Assembly (NCBI RefSeq): GCF_041260155.1
Contig: NC_091935.1
Coordinates: 7,679,501 to 7,743,500 of the forward strand
DNA from: Ptychodera flava
Lineage: Eukaryota; Hemichordata; Enteropneusta; Ptychoderidae
DNA: 64,000 nt
Direction of reading: 5' to 3'
Under the pieces are notes generated by a model. That model searched no databases, was not told where the DNA came from, and saw only the letters and a program-made list of their open reading frames with translations. Shown here one piece after another: positions 1-12,821 of this stretch. The first letter of the stretch is position 1, and every line of letters begins with the position of its first letter. A program made the position numbers and the translations under genes.

Positions 1-484
1 AGAAAAACTTTGCGGCAACTTTGATTATTTTCTGAAAGGGCCATGTAATGAATTCCATGGATTCTTCCAAATCGCCTGTAATATAACATTCTGTTGATCT
101 TTCCTGGAACGGTGCAGTCGGTGCCTTAATCGCAATTTTTGCTGTACACCAAGATACACATCTCTCAAACTCATCTGAAGTCGACGTCTTACATTCTTTC
201 CATGTAGAGTCTACATCTTTGGTTTCATACATCTTTCTTTCAATTCCTTCAGTACTCGGCTCGTCAATTTGAAACTTTTCGCCGGTCAAGAGACGCAACA
301 GACTAGTTTTTCCAACCCTTGTATCACCGACAAACATAACTTTACTTCGATTGAATGGCAGTCTACCACTGTGCTTGTACTGCTCATAGAGTTGTTTAAC
401 GTCATCGTCGTGTGCTAGTACTCCGAAGTTGTAGCATCGCCCTAGGTTCGGAAATCCATACAGCACAACTTCTAAGTTGTTCAT
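1..484 (-). CDS. Roc GTPase paralogue 1, N-terminal part (runs off window edge)
   Basis: The minus strand reads open from an ATG at 484 to the window edge, 161 codons. The product starts MNNLEVVLYGF and has a P-loop GDTRVGKTS (about residues 48-56) and a switch I STEGIE (about 72-77). It aligns throughout with the two complete paralogues in this window, sharing the YNxGVL motif before the P-loop and LPFNRSKV leading into the first strand. Similarity is clearly lower than between the other two copies. The last visible residues (KVAAKFF) match the segment just before the first membrane helix of paralogue 3. The membrane domain, DxxG motif, COR and death domain should therefore lie left of the window. 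The start is the first ATG in frame, and a 5' untranslated exon upstream is likely. Homology and frame are clear; completeness is unknown. Confidence 0.85.
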   Translation of the reverse strand, partial: MNNLEVVLYGFPNLGRCYNFGVLAHDDDVKQLYEQYKHSGRLPFNRSKVMFVGDTRVGKTSLLRLLTGEKFQIDEPSTEGIERKMYETKDVDSTWKECKTSTSDEFERCVSWCTAKIAIKAPTAPFQERSTECYITGDLEESMEFITWPFQKIIKVAAKFF

Positions 485-982
485 CTTTAATGATTGCAGA
501 ATTGCTGTTTTTCAAACACTGCAAGAAAATGTGGAGTCGAATCTTACATTAGTAAATCAGACGCCACAACTTACGTCATTGCACTATCTCTCCCTTTTGA
601 AGCTGTTACATAAATGTTTGCCACATTGCGTAAATAGTTTATTACATCAATGAAAACATTACGCGAACTTGGTTCAGTATGAGGAACAGCAGCACACAAT
701 AGATTTACGACTTTACTTTTTTATATGTTTACCAAGCACAATCATTTATTAATTTTGGATAAAATAAAACAGAACATCAAAAGATATATTCACATCGAAC
801 TAGCAACTTTATGAAATGCAAACATAAGCCAAAACATATTCTAGTATTCGGATGCACATTGTTTTGACATTTATTGCTAAAGTATGTATCTCTATGCAAG
901 ATTATGTCTTGGAATTTACTTCTAACTGTCGAAGTTAGCGCTACAAGCATTCAAGGAAACAAAAATCATTTATAAGCAATAA

Positions 983-1095
983 TGTACCCCTCCCGGCCCA
1001 TAGTGGACGAAATGAAACTTTACACGACATAATGTACCAGCAAATCATGGAGTTGAAAGTTTACTTGAGTCTATTATGGGCCGGGAGAGGGTACA
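983..1095. repeat. Small hairpin (snapback) MITE
   Basis: This is a 113-bp inverted repeat. The left arm begins TGTACCCCTCCCGGCCC and the right arm ends with the complement GGGCCGGGAGAGGGTACA. The arms are about 25 bp and nearly perfect, then pair loosely towards the centre. No coding content is visible. It looks like a non-autonomous DNA element; no target duplication longer than two bases is evident. Confidence 0.6.
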
Positions 1096-4000
1096 AATTG
1101 CTATTGTTTTATAGTTTTGGCGATGCCAGTGAATTTATAGATGTAGTTAAACATCTTGCGCCACAGTACTGTATAATCGGATACATTATCAGTAATAATC
1201 TGAGGTATGACGTCACACAATTTACTGGTTTTGACAAAGCTATAATACACAACAATGGGCAACAAAACAACAACAAAAAATTACAAAATATCATTCCGAA
1301 GTACTATAGTAAATTGACAATGACACGCTGTTACAGTTACTTCTCAAAGTGAAATTATGCATCCTCAGTGGTAGGCTATATCGAGATACATAAAGTGTCA
1401 CCAACGTCAAATCCAGTACGATGCAAATAGATAAAAAGCGTGATAGATAACACTATATTCCGAATACCAATGAACATAAAAGCACATATAAAGTTGAAAG
1501 TTTGAAGATAGAAGCAATCATTCATGCGTTTAGCTTGCAACTGGGCATATCTGCAATGAAACATACAATTTTTTTTTCCATTATGAAGTTATTAACGGCA
1601 AGCGAGGGTATTTGGTTGCGGATGTAGACCTCTGTGTTGAAAATTAGCATTTTTGGCGGGAAATAATCACCAAGCAAAGCGAGGTGGTTATTTTCATTAT
1701 TTCTATTTGGTATTGACAATATTCATTGATACATGAATGCATGATTTGTGCAGGCGGAAAGCAATAATTTACATTCACTTCAATGCTACATCAGAGATAC
1801 ATTAACATACGTGTACAAATATTGATGGCACTTTTGATTACTTTTAATGAATTCTGCTCATAGTTATATTAAACTTGTATACATCTATTTTCTTATGAAA
1901 AGGCATTGAATGAGAAAAAAACAAGTCAAATATGTTCTCTGATGTGGGAACTCAATTTCTACAATACGTGTTGGTAAGCATAGAAAGTATAAGTAGTAAA
2001 ACTACAAAAGTTGTGAATTCTATGCAGCTTGACTCTCGGGGGCACATGAGAGCTGTGAATGTCTAAATGAAACACATGTACATTGGAGGGTGTAACTATT
2101 GCTCTTGAAGCTGGCATTATTTCAAGTTTAAGGTCAGCTAGTATTGAACATTGTTACATGATTTTAAACCTATGACAACAGCTGTTGTTCAACACATCTC
2201 AAGATTAAAATGCTGCTATAAAATACAGAAATACTCTTTACAAAGTTAAAAGAAATAAGATGAACAAACAGAGAAGTTAGATATCGGCAGAGAAGTTGCA
2301 TAGTTGAATATATACACTGCCCGATACAGCCATATATCAAAAATAGCAACAATCAACAAAGAACTGACATTATGACGAAGTAACGATAACCTTTGGCAAT
2401 TTTATTCCTCATGAAAATCTGCATATGTCACTGAAAATCCTATCCGATTGATAAGGACCATCAAAGAAACCCGCATAACAAAAGACTTAAAAATATAACG
2501 GCTTTTATCTTGTCTTAAATAAGTACATGTACCAATCAGTGAATATTACAACGTGTTGACAATTGCAAGGTATAGGGAACATAAATTTATGACATCACAA
2601 CAGCGAAACTTCCTGTTATTGCCACATTGAGGACTTCTAAAAATAAGGCCAACTTCGCGTTGTGTTCACAGTATAGACGACGAAGTCATATCGTTGCAAA
2701 CCCCTTTCCTTCAATATTTTTATCCTTTGCACATTTTTTTGCAATAGGTGAATCACATATCTTGAATGGACGCAGGATAATCGATGATAACGTTGTAACT
2801 TCAATACTATTCAGAGCTATACATATCCACCTTTCCTATGGTTACCATTTTCATAACTGCAATCGTGAGGTGTAATTTTCACACTCAGGTGGGATTGCAC
2901 TATAACGTTTAGGCTAGGACCACTGCAACAATTTAGCAGCATGATGGAATGCCGGCCTTTCCGGTGGCGCCTACAGCCAAAGGGATGACAGCTCTATCCA
3001 GCAACTTGCTAATTTTTGGAAATGAAGTACTAATCGATAGTGTTACGTGATACTACTCTTAGAAATTTTGATCAAATTGGTAATTTGAGGGACTCAATTT
3101 AATTATTTCCAATTACCCTTTTGCTGAGATAAGAAAATGTTCCCCTGAAATTGTTCCCTTTTCCCGAAAGTAAAACTCTTCGCTGATTCTAGTCCGCAAT
3201 ACAGCAGGTCTCTACTGTCACCTGTGCACTACAAAGCTACTCGTTGTCCTGTGCCCACTATGTGCTTTCGCTTCCCTACCTCCAGACTACCGAAAAGATG
3301 AACCCTCTATCTTTGTCCTTGGGCTTTCTTTTTCATTTTTCTGCTGATGAAGCGAATAAAACTATCCCACCCACTAATGAATGGTAAAGTGTCCTTCTGC
3401 CCTCTGTCCACCAGTTGATACATGGGAAATACCTGTATACTCTCCCAGCAACCCATTCTAAACATTTTTTTTACGATTAGCTTTGTAAGCTTTGTGACTG
3501 TTATAGTGTTGATGGAATTTCCGGAATTCATATTATAGTGTGCTGGAAACAAACATTTGTAAGAGCATACCGATGTCAACAAAGGGTGAGTCAATATTGT
3601 GTACTCAAGTAATAAATTGGCCATGAGCTAGAAACAATGTAATACTCATGTGTCACATTAGCTCGAGTGTAATAGTCATGTGCTACATGCAGTAGGGCGA
3701 TTGTTCCAATTTTTCATTTTCCTCTATCATAGCCCCAGAACATTCATAATAAAGCTCTCGACAAACCCCTTACCACCCCCTCTATGTGGTCGTGCAAGTG
3801 ATGGCAATTTACTAATTTGAAATTTAAAGTTTGGCACTGTTGGACAGTTTTGCCACCAAAGACAAAGTCAAGTGAAAGCTGCTTTTGAGAGGTAACAGGA
3901 AACACACATTCTTCTGGTGCAACCATCATTTGTGACAATAAAGAATGCTAAACTACTTTAGTCGACAACTCCAGCGAGTTGACAATAGTTCAAAGGTTTG

Positions 4001-6691
4001 CTCCCTTATAAACACGTGGTGTGACCGTGTAGTGGTAGGCGTCAGGCAGTGACATCAGCGTTTCGTATGACGTTGGAGCATTGAGTATGATAATATGTAT
4101 TGTAATACATGTGGAAATTCCTTTACCGTTCATTTTTTCGCTAATGATACAGAATCAGTTGGAAATCACTGAAATTAGCAGAAAGGTATTTTTAGCGGCT
4201 GAAAAGACATAACGTTTCTTTGACGGCTTGCCTGAAACATTTGGTTCTACAAGAGACGTGTACCAATTGATTAATGTTGGCAAAGGCATGCACACCAGTC
4301 ACATCTTCACGTTAAATGAACCGTTTTCTTCTCAAAAACAACCAAAACAACCACATGATTCTAAACGAGGGACGGCTGATCTGCCGCGTTGTTTGTTGTG
4401 ATCAAAGCAGTTGAGGAGTACCGTGGTACCTATCTTCCAAAACATATGATCATTGTTTATTTTAAATTGCAATGTTTTTGATTTTTCAAATTTAAGTAGT
4501 CATGGACAGATCATGTTCAAAGGAAAAAGTGCCTGATGAACTTATATCGCTGGTAGCGTGTACACACAGTAATAACAACAATGCAATTGCACCTGTTTAC
4601 TAGAAGTTTCACTTTCACCACAGAGTGAGAAGTTTTCAACTGGACTGTTCCTTTCCTTTACAACTGAACACTCAGCTTTTGGATTTCAGAAGTGACTTTC
4701 AATATTTTAGTGACACGTTTTAACCCTGATTTCAAACCGACATAATGTATGCCCGGCGCTAGACTTCGCAGACAACATCCCTATGTTCTGATCTTTTCTA
4801 TGTCACTTAGATATTGAAATTCTTATCACATTTTCAAATAATTATGGTCGAGAATAACTACATAATTCTCAAAAAACTACTCAAAAATCTTCAGTGCATG
4901 CTTTTCAGCCTTCCTAAATAGCAGTCAGTTCCCGACATAGTTGTTTTCTTTGAATAAAGGGTAATACATCACCATTTACTTACTCTGTCCTCTTAGCAAG
5001 CGGGTCTGATAGTGTTTTCTCGATCACTTTTTTGGTATACGTTTTAAGGTCCTTTGTTCCACAGTAGACCTGTCTGTAATATAATATTGATGGACAGAAT
5101 GTCCCAAAGCATTAGTTTGGTTTGTCTCTTTAAGCGTATAAATTAATACAAACAATTGCCGATACACGCTTTTGCAGATACCAGCCATGTAACATATAGA
5201 CTTCAAATAAATGGCTTCACGATCATCAACCTACCTCATATATCCCTACGATATGTGGACTCGACGACCGCATGAACTGCATTGAAGATGCCGTAAAATC
5301 ACTTAAGGCCACGTGATTTTAACGAAAGCAACATGCAACGTTCAACACGTTTCCCATAACTCGTATTTTATATTTTTAAAGTGAGTCACCAAAGGGTTTA
5401 TTGATTTTAAATGTGGAGGATAATTCCCTCGTTTGTAGCTGCGATAATTGTAGCCCCACAGCCGTACCCCGGCTTCTTTTATGTTGGGTGTTTTTGCGCC
5501 GGCCTCAAACCTTATGTTAAGTACGAGGACAGTTTGCACAGCAGATCTGTTGTGCCAAAATAAAGCCACAATGGCAGCAAATCTTCCCTTTCCTCGTCAA
5601 AATATCACCATAGTTAGGGCAAAGGCAAGGTTACAATTATTGCGGCTATATTTTGAACTGATACCAAATGAAACTCGGTGATCTGGCAATCGATAGTTTG
5701 TTCTATTACTTTGAACTGTACAATTGCAGTACACTAATTTGTTAGTACTGTTGTTGCTGTTTTACTCGCATTGATATCGTTGCAAATTGGACTTTGTAGC
5801 CGGAAATGTCGGGCAGGTATTGAAAACAAGGCCGAACTATCGTATTTTTATCCAAGGAATACCATCACAACTAGGTCACCTTCCTATCAGGTATCAAACA
5901 TGAAGTAAGGTTTAGTCCACCGAATTCCAAAGCACTCTATGCTCACATGTCTGTAAACTCCCCAGGCTGACAGTTATGTAATTTACAATTGAGTCTCATG
6001 TTTTTTCGTCATTCAGTATCAATTGACACAACAATAATTTATAGGGATATTTCAGTCAGGAGTCTATTTGAAGTGGCCTTAATGTTTGTCCCGCCCACTG
6101 ACATGACCACCTAGGTTACTCGTTTTATTCAATACATGTTAATGATTTGTTCAGTCACGCCAAGTGATAAATCAGGATATATTTTCAAAATAAGTGTGAT
6201 GAAACATTGTTCTTACATTTGCTAAAGGAAAAGTGTACCATTGTGTTTCATTTTACTTATTTGTTTTCAAGAAATTGAAATTAGTAGATATGGTGTTGTT
6301 AGAACAAAACCTTTAAAATGGAATCCCACCATACTAACATCCAGTTATTATATCATTTTTACGATGAAATTGGCAGCCAAATATCTGATAGGAAATTCCT
6401 TAAAACAAAACGAGAATCTTTTGTGACTGTTCAATGTTTCGCTCGATTCAATTACTTTATTTGGTGCAAATCAACATGCGTTTTTAAACTGACATTTTTA
6501 AATATCTTAGGGAGTCCTTTTCAGACTCAATTTCCATGGAAATGGTGTGGTGACGTCCGTTTTTCATTTCGTTTTTTAAATGATAACAATATTTAGGAAT
6601 GTGTTCCCAAATTTTATGAAAATGAAATTTTGATTTTAGTATGAATTTGCACTCGAATACTTCGATCACTATCCATGAATTTTTATACAAG
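1096..6691. other. Intergenic, no supported gene
   Basis: AT-rich sequence upstream of the minus-strand Roc paralogue 1. Open frames here are short (105 codons or fewer), lack recognisable domains and lack convincing splice context. I see no tRNA, hairpin element or tandem array. Untranslated 5' exons of paralogue 1 could lie here. Confidence 0.5.
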
Positions 6692-6969
6692 TGTGACATA
6701 GTGCTATGTCATTATTATTCATAAGCTGTCATTACTATGCATGAAGGCATGTATATTTGTCTTGGCCCAATGTTACTTGTCAGTCTCTCCAGCTCACCTC
6801 TAGCTATTGTACTAAAGCTTCGTTACTGTAGAGTGGAATAAAGGTGTAGCATCTTAGATTATAGTACTCGCTCCAGTCTTACACCCCTTGAGCACCGAAA
6901 TACCAGCCTTGCCGGCCCCGACACGCCACCAAGTGACCGACAATACCATCATAGCCCGATTACATCACA
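6692..6969 (+). mobile_element. LTR of a retrotransposon (fossil)
   Basis: The 278-bp segment begins TGTGA and ends TCACA, the short inverted termini typical of LTRs. It contains an AATAAA signal near 6838. One base beyond its end lies a tRNA-complementary primer-binding site, which identifies it as a 5' LTR. No gag or pol coding remnant follows, so only the left end of the element survives. The family cannot be assigned from this much. It is old or heavily deleted. Confidence 0.65.
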
Positions 6970-6970
6970 T

Positions 6971-7030
6971 TGGAGGTAGCGGTGGGATTTGAACCCACCC
7001 CATGGAAATGACTGGTACCTCAAACCGGTA
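6971..7030 (+). other. Primer-binding site with extended tRNA-Leu complementarity
   Basis: The sequence starts TGGAGGTAGCGGTGGGATTT, complementary to the 3' end of a leucine-type tRNA including the post-transcriptional CCA. The complementarity can be followed through the T arm, variable arm and anticodon arm, about 55-60 bases, much longer than the usual 12-18. The CCA complement argues against a plain tRNA gene, because animal tRNA genes do not encode CCA. The 5' half of the tRNA is absent. It is part of the LTR fossil just upstream. Confidence 0.6.
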
Positions 7031-7049
7031 AACATTTATCTCCAAATAC

Positions 7050-9000
7050 AAGTGTAACATAGAACACACATGAACACTCTAAAACAAGATCCAGGAAGTC
7101 AATGGTTACTCGCCTGACTCAAATAGTCAACCATTTCTAACCTCGTTTGATAGATAGGTAGGACACCAATCGTTGTGTGTCAGTAAACGTACTTTTGTGC
7201 AACTTGCGACATCAGTGCAGCGTTTCTTTATAGATGAAGATTGCTACTTTGATGAAGACTATAGCATCTCACCACGATCTTATCTTGTAACAAAAGGTTA
7301 CACTCTTTGTTCACAGTACACTGACTTTGAGGAAGGTATGCAGGCCAATCTTGCTCTTGCAATTTGTTACCACTGTTGGGTGTTATATACCGACATATTC
7401 TACACAGGCAAAGTTTTTTGGCGCTTCCAGGCGAATGTAGCAAACTTGTAGTAACATTGTAAATACTTGTGGAAACCATCGGTTCAATGATCAAAACACC
7501 GCTTGAAAAATCTAAGAGTAAAGACGATAGGGGCTTGAATACACCGATTTCAATTCGTCGCCAGAATGTAAACTCTGAAATTATTGCTCCTATAGCGCAC
7601 CCTGTATAGGTAATTTATTAATATTACTCTAAGAATTACCGCGCAGAACTATTGGTCACGAAGACACAAATTTTGTTAGAGGTAAATGTCAATAGCCACT
7701 ATGCGCGATTCACATGGCATTTTTTAACAACTTCTTCTACTTAACCGGTGGCGAACGATTTTAAATTCAGATATAGGCGTATATTAATAATCCTAGTCAT
7801 GAAATAATTTCAAAATAATTATTAGAAATTAGCCCTATTTCGATTTTCCACTCGTTAATATTGTACCCTGTTATTATGACACAACAAGGTTCCTGTGTTC
7901 AACTAATGCACTGAGGCACCTGTGTATTAACACAGGGGCGAGGCATTATACCGTTATATTTTTACACCCTAAGAAACTCAATTTTATCGATCACGATTCT
8001 CTCTTCACTATTCGGTCATTATACTGGCTGGACCAGGTTAGGATTGGAATTGTGTCTTTCTAATTAAAATTCACATCATCGGGCCAACAGCATTGAATCC
8101 CTTCTAAACATTTACTCAGATATTGCAATGATGAGCAAGGTTTCCATGGAGATTGCGTATGGTCTTACTTCCACACAATTTCACCTTTTATGACGTGCGA
8201 TGACTACCAACGCATATTTCGATTTTGTATCCCCCCATATCTTGCATTCCGTTTCTATCACTACAACTGACTTTTATTTTTAGTCTCAGTATATATAAAG
8301 TGCAAGGTGATGCATCCCTGAAGATTTTACTAAGGGTTTCATTTGAGACATTTTCGCCTTTATAGTTTGCACAAGGGTAATACTCCTTTACTTTGAATCA
8401 CATATTTCCACTTGCTCCTTATACATTTTTCATATATACATTTGGATGTAGTCTGGATATGATAAATCAACGAACTGCATTATAACATCGACGGTGCTTT
8501 GAGAAGTACAGGACATTAAATGAAAACAATGCGCAGAGTTTTTAGGGGAAGGTTATATATACAACACAGTGTTCTTCGAGAGATTTGCCATAGTATCTGT
8601 TTCAAGTAAGAACGAACCGAAAGATTCAGATTAGATAACAACGCCCTACATTAAACAAACAAATTGTTCCAGGCTTTGGGTACTTGATGTTTATGAAGGT
8701 ACACGATTTGGTATATTTTAAGTTCAGTTTGAGTACAGATCAAGTAAATGTGATTTTAAAAGGAAATACCGAAAAAAACTTTCTCAGAAACGTAATACAC
8801 TGATATGGAAACGTAATACACAAATGATTCACCGTGGCTACTTTAGTGTTGACTATCAAAAAGCCCAGTTGGTGCAAACTGAAATTCTGCCTGTATAAAT
8901 GGAAATCAGTGGTGGTAGATGTGGCCAATTTAACGTTTACTATCGGCGCTCAACAACCAGGATTTAGATTGTATTCTACTAAAATATCTTGCCCTTCTAA
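7050..9000. other. Intergenic, no supported gene
   Basis: AT-rich. The 92-codon plus-strand frame at 7173-7451 overlaps an 88-codon minus-strand frame and neither resembles a known domain. No repeat structure was recognised. Confidence 0.4.
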
Positions 9001-9376
9001 TAGTCCAGTCAATCTACGAGATTTTGGGATCTAACCCACCACAAATTGCAACAGAATTTTTTCTTCAGAATGCATTTCAGAGAGGTACCCAGAACAACAT
9101 ATAAAAAGTTTACTCGAATCCACCTTGGGGAAATATGCCTAATTTGCATAAATCAAATATGGCGGCCAAGCATCCAACAAAATAACATAATTGGCCATAT
9201 ATCACATGTTAAAACAAGTTATTTCAGTGATTTCAAAGTCTTACACTAGTAATTTGGCTCGGGGAATCATTTTTGAGGCATAATGTTTCATATAGGCACT
9301 TCATTAATTTGCATAATTCCAATATGATGGCCAATATACTTACAAAAGACATTTTCTGTCATATACCACGTATTAA

Positions 9377-9589
9377 CCCTTTGAGCGCTAAAGCCTATTT
9401 TTATCAACTTTATAAAATGTTCCACGTTCAATTTTTCTTCTTTTTGCCAGAATTTTGATAAAAAATGTTGCTTATGCAATATGATATCAATTTGGTTCAA
9501 AATTATGGAAAAAACGTACAGAAAAAATCACAGAAATTGGTAAAATATTGCATTAAAAATTTTGTGTACAAATTACAGCAGTCCAAAGG
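9377..9589. mobile_element. TTAA-flanked MITE nested in foldback left arm (213 bp)
   Basis: The insert begins CCCTTTGAGCGCT and ends with AGCAGTCCAAAGG, imperfect inverted termini. It is bounded by TTAA at 9373-9376 and 9590-9593. The inverted right arm of the host element has a single TTAA at the corresponding place (near 12451), giving the unoccupied sequence. TTAA duplication and a CCC terminus fit a piggyBac-type non-autonomous element. Confidence 0.7.
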
Positions 9590-9951
9590 TTAAACAAGCT
9601 ATTTCTGTGATTTTAACGTTAAAGTACATTTCTTTTGCATGGACAGACGATTTTTGAGGTGCAATGATTTGCGTTGGCACTTTGTTAATTTGCATAAATC
9701 CAATAGGGCGGCCAATATACCTACAAAAAACATTTTCTGTCATATATCATGCATTAAACAATCTACTTCAGCCATTTTGAAGTTTAAATATATTTCTTGA
9801 GCATGAAGAAACACCTTTGGCGGTTCAATGTTCTTAAAAGACACTTTTATAATTTTCATAAATTAAATATGGTTGCCAAATTAATGTCCAAATAGCTTCT
9901 AATATAAATAAGGTTCTGTAGAGTTTTAAGCACTAGGAATATCAAGAAGAA

Positions 9952-10021
9952 ACTGTTAAGAGGACACTGCACCCAACACAGCGTATACTGTTAAGAGGAC
10001 ACTGCACCCAACACAGCGTAT
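9952..10021. repeat. 35-bp tandem duplication
   Basis: Two identical 35-bp copies abut at 9952-9986 and 9987-10021. The unit spans the target TTAA and the first bases of the nested MITE, so the duplication arose after insertion and is recent. Confidence 0.85.
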
Positions 10022-10575
10022 TTTGCTCAAAATAATTTTTTTTTGCAAATATTCATCAAATTGTGATTAATTTTTTAACCCAAGATTGACTATTTGTTAG
10101 GTTCACTTTTCAGCTTGGCAAGCAGTCGTAAGTTGCATGATATAGAAGTGTTAATGTATGCAAATGTAAGCAAAACACCCGATTTCCTGCTTCCCTTTTA
10201 TCTCAATTTCCAGATTCCAAAGAATTTAACTCCGGTCAGGCTGGGTCAAGTTTTCTGAAATTTATGTTCTTTAAATGCTATATAACAAAACGAATATTTT
10301 GTTTTGCAATAAAATTCCTAGATTCTGAATAAGAGGCATTTTTATTTTGCTTATCATGATTTTAAGCACTTTTTTGATTGTCATTCTTTCAGCCCATGTC
10401 ATTTTAGAATAAGGATGGATAATGAAAAATAAAATTGTCTGTTTTCCTACATATACTCTTCTTTCAAGTGAAATATTACACTTCACAAAATAGTTTCCAT
10501 GGGTTTCCTTGTCATCTTAGATAGGACAAAATATTCCTTTGAAAAAAAACTTTATTGGCAATGTGCAGCTCCACC
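9960..10575. mobile_element. TTAA-flanked MITE, family A copy 1
   Basis: About 616 bp inserted in the left foldback arm and flanked by TTAA (9956-9959 and 10576-10579). The right arm shows an uninterrupted GTTAAGTCCTT junction. The ends GAGGACACTGCACC and TGCAGCTCCACC are weakly inverted, sharing a TGCA core. A second copy at 36389-37106 aligns along its length, with the shared blocks TATTTTGCTCAAAA near the start and TGCAGCTCCACCTTAAG at the end. No reading frame. It is a non-autonomous DNA element of piggyBac-like or other TTAA-targeting type. Confidence 0.7.
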
Positions 10576-10966
10576 TTAAGTCCTTGAACTTTTTTTAAAT
10601 TTTTATTTTTAAATGTGGAAAATATACTATAAATTCATTGACAATAACGATCCATTTTAGAATAAAAGTTTATTTTAATAGGTGTCTGTGATACCTGAAT
10701 TTGTTAAAATCCTCCATAGATATATTGTATTTTGAAAAGAGTGTCAAAGCGAATTTGGTAGACTTACATATGACTTCCGAACAGATTAAAATACGTACAT
10801 GTTTATGTGTGAGATGTAAGAAGGTCATGCAATTTTAATTATTTTGTGATTTTTCTGTATATGAAAACCGTTAATGATTGTTAGTTGTCTAATAATTATC
10901 TTTTTCTGAATATAACATTGGATTCCTCTGTGTACGGCATTATTTATGATTTTTATAACGACGACA

Positions 10967-11160
10967 GGAACTAATTTGGGATAATTGGATTATAATATTT
11001 TTCAAATTTCTCAAAAATGTTAGGTGCCGTATAGCTGAATGTTGCAATATTGCACATTACTCATAAAAACAAGTGTGTAACTAAAACGAAAAGCAGATGA
11101 GATTACATTTGCAGATGAAAATGTCATTACTGCACCATCCAATTTTCCCAAATTAGTTCC
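10967..11160. mobile_element. Short MITE nested in foldback left arm (194 bp)
   Basis: Inverted termini: GGAACTAATTTGGGA at the left and TCCCAAATTAGTTCC at the right, a perfect 15-bp pair. The segment is missing from the right arm of the foldback. A related, more diverged segment is at about 18674-18868. Confidence 0.65.
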
Positions 11161-12821
11161 AATCGTATTTATATGTATTTTATACTGTACAGTGTCTAAA
11201 CATGTAATCTTTAATGTTTACTGTTTTAAAAAAAAGTCGCGTACAAAATCTTTAATTTTTGATTTAGACTGAATCCCCTTCTTATTGACGAGTGCATGTT
11301 AGACTTTGATACATTCCCCTAGATGATAGGCAAGAAGTCATCACATATAACAGCAAAAATACAATAAATACAACGAAGATAATAAAACCACAGAAACAAA
11401 ACAAAATGATGTGACCAAAAATAACAAATTATGTCAGACTCCTGAAAACTTTATGGACACACAAACTCACAAAAATTGAAAACTGCATGCTTAGCAAAGG
11501 CTTAAAATTAATTCAAACAACTCATCAGCCAAACAGAATCCAACTGTTACACGATACAAACATTTACATCAGGAAAAATGACACTCGGGAAAAATGACTC
11601 ATGATGTATTGGTTTGTATTGTGTAATAGTTAGATTCTGTATTTGAATTAATTGTAAGCCTTTGCTAAAGCATGCTGATTTCAGTTTTTGTGAGTTTGTG
11701 TGTCCATAAAGTTTTTTTATGAATCAGACATTGTTTGCAATAGATCTAAATTTTTAATTTGTGTGAATTATGGCATTTTTTATTTTGGTCATATCATTTT
11801 TTAATGTTTTTTAGCTTTGTTGTGTTAATTGTATTTTTGCTGATATATGTTATGACTTCTTGCCTATTATCTAGGGGGATCTTCAACAGTAAACATTACA
11901 GATTACATGTTTTGACACTGTACAGCGTTAAAAACCCATACAAATAACAAAAATGCCGTACACTGATGAATCCAATGTTATATTGAGAAAGATAATATAT
12001 TATTCAGAAGACTAACAATCATTAACAGTCATCATATACAGAAAAATCAAAATTTTAAAAATAAATGTCCAAGGACTTAACAGTTTCTTCTTGATAGATT
12101 CCTAGTGCTAAAAACTATACCAAACCCTTATTTATATTGGAAGCTATTAAGCAATCGGGCATTAATATGGCAGCCATATTTCATTTATGCAAATTATCAA
12201 AGGACCTTTGTAAATATGGAACTACTAAAAGTGTTTCTTCATACCCAAGAAAAATATTAAAACTTTAAAATCACTGAAATAGCTTGTTCCATGCGTGGTA
12301 TATGACGACAATGTCCTTTGTAGGAATGTTGGCCACCATATTGGATTTATGCAAATTGACAAAGTGCCAATGCAAATCATTGCATCTCGACAATTATTTG
12401 TCCATGCCAAAGAAATATACCTTTAACATTAGAATCACTGTAATAGCTGGTTTAATACATTGTATATGACCGAACATGTCTTTTATAGCAATTTTAGCCG
12501 CCATATTTGAATTATGCAAATTAATGAAGTGCCTATATGAAACATTATACCTCCAAAATGATTCCCGAGCCAAATTACTAGTGTTAGACTTTGAAATCAC
12601 GGAAATAACTTGTTTAACATGTGATATATGACCAATTATGTTATTTTGTTGGATGGTTGGCTGCCATATTTGATTTATGCAAATTATGCATATTTCCCCA
12701 AAGTAGATTCGAGTAAACTTTTTATATGTTGTTGTGGGTACCTCTCTGAAATGCATTCTGAAGAAAAAAAATTCTGTTGCAATTTGTGGTGGGTCTTACC
12801 CTATTTTGACTGGACTATAAT

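Larger units (their letters stand above)
9001..12821. mobile_element. Foldback-like element with long, internally repeated inverted arms
   Basis: The left arm (about 9001-11570) is the inverted complement of the right arm (about 11601-12821), separated by roughly 30 bp. Matching blocks include 9060-9110 with 12715-12765, 9895-9960 with 12067-12140, 10850-10940 with 11950-12050, and 11205-11225 with 11890-11910. Each arm consists of diverged ~170-bp subrepeats recognisable by a TTTGCATAAATC motif followed by ATATGGCGGCCAA, for example near 9139, 9308, 9687 and 9853. The left arm is about twice as long as the right because other elements have inserted into it. Long inverted arms of tandem subrepeats define foldback transposons. 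No transposase reading frame is visible. Confidence 0.75.

Noticed and set aside
6971-7030. A leucine tRNA gene on the minus strand
   Set aside because: Only the 3' half is present and the CCA end is encoded, which fits a primer-binding site rather than a nuclear tRNA gene.
7173-7494. Overlapping 92- and 88-codon frames on opposite strands
   Set aside because: No domain, no conservation within the window.
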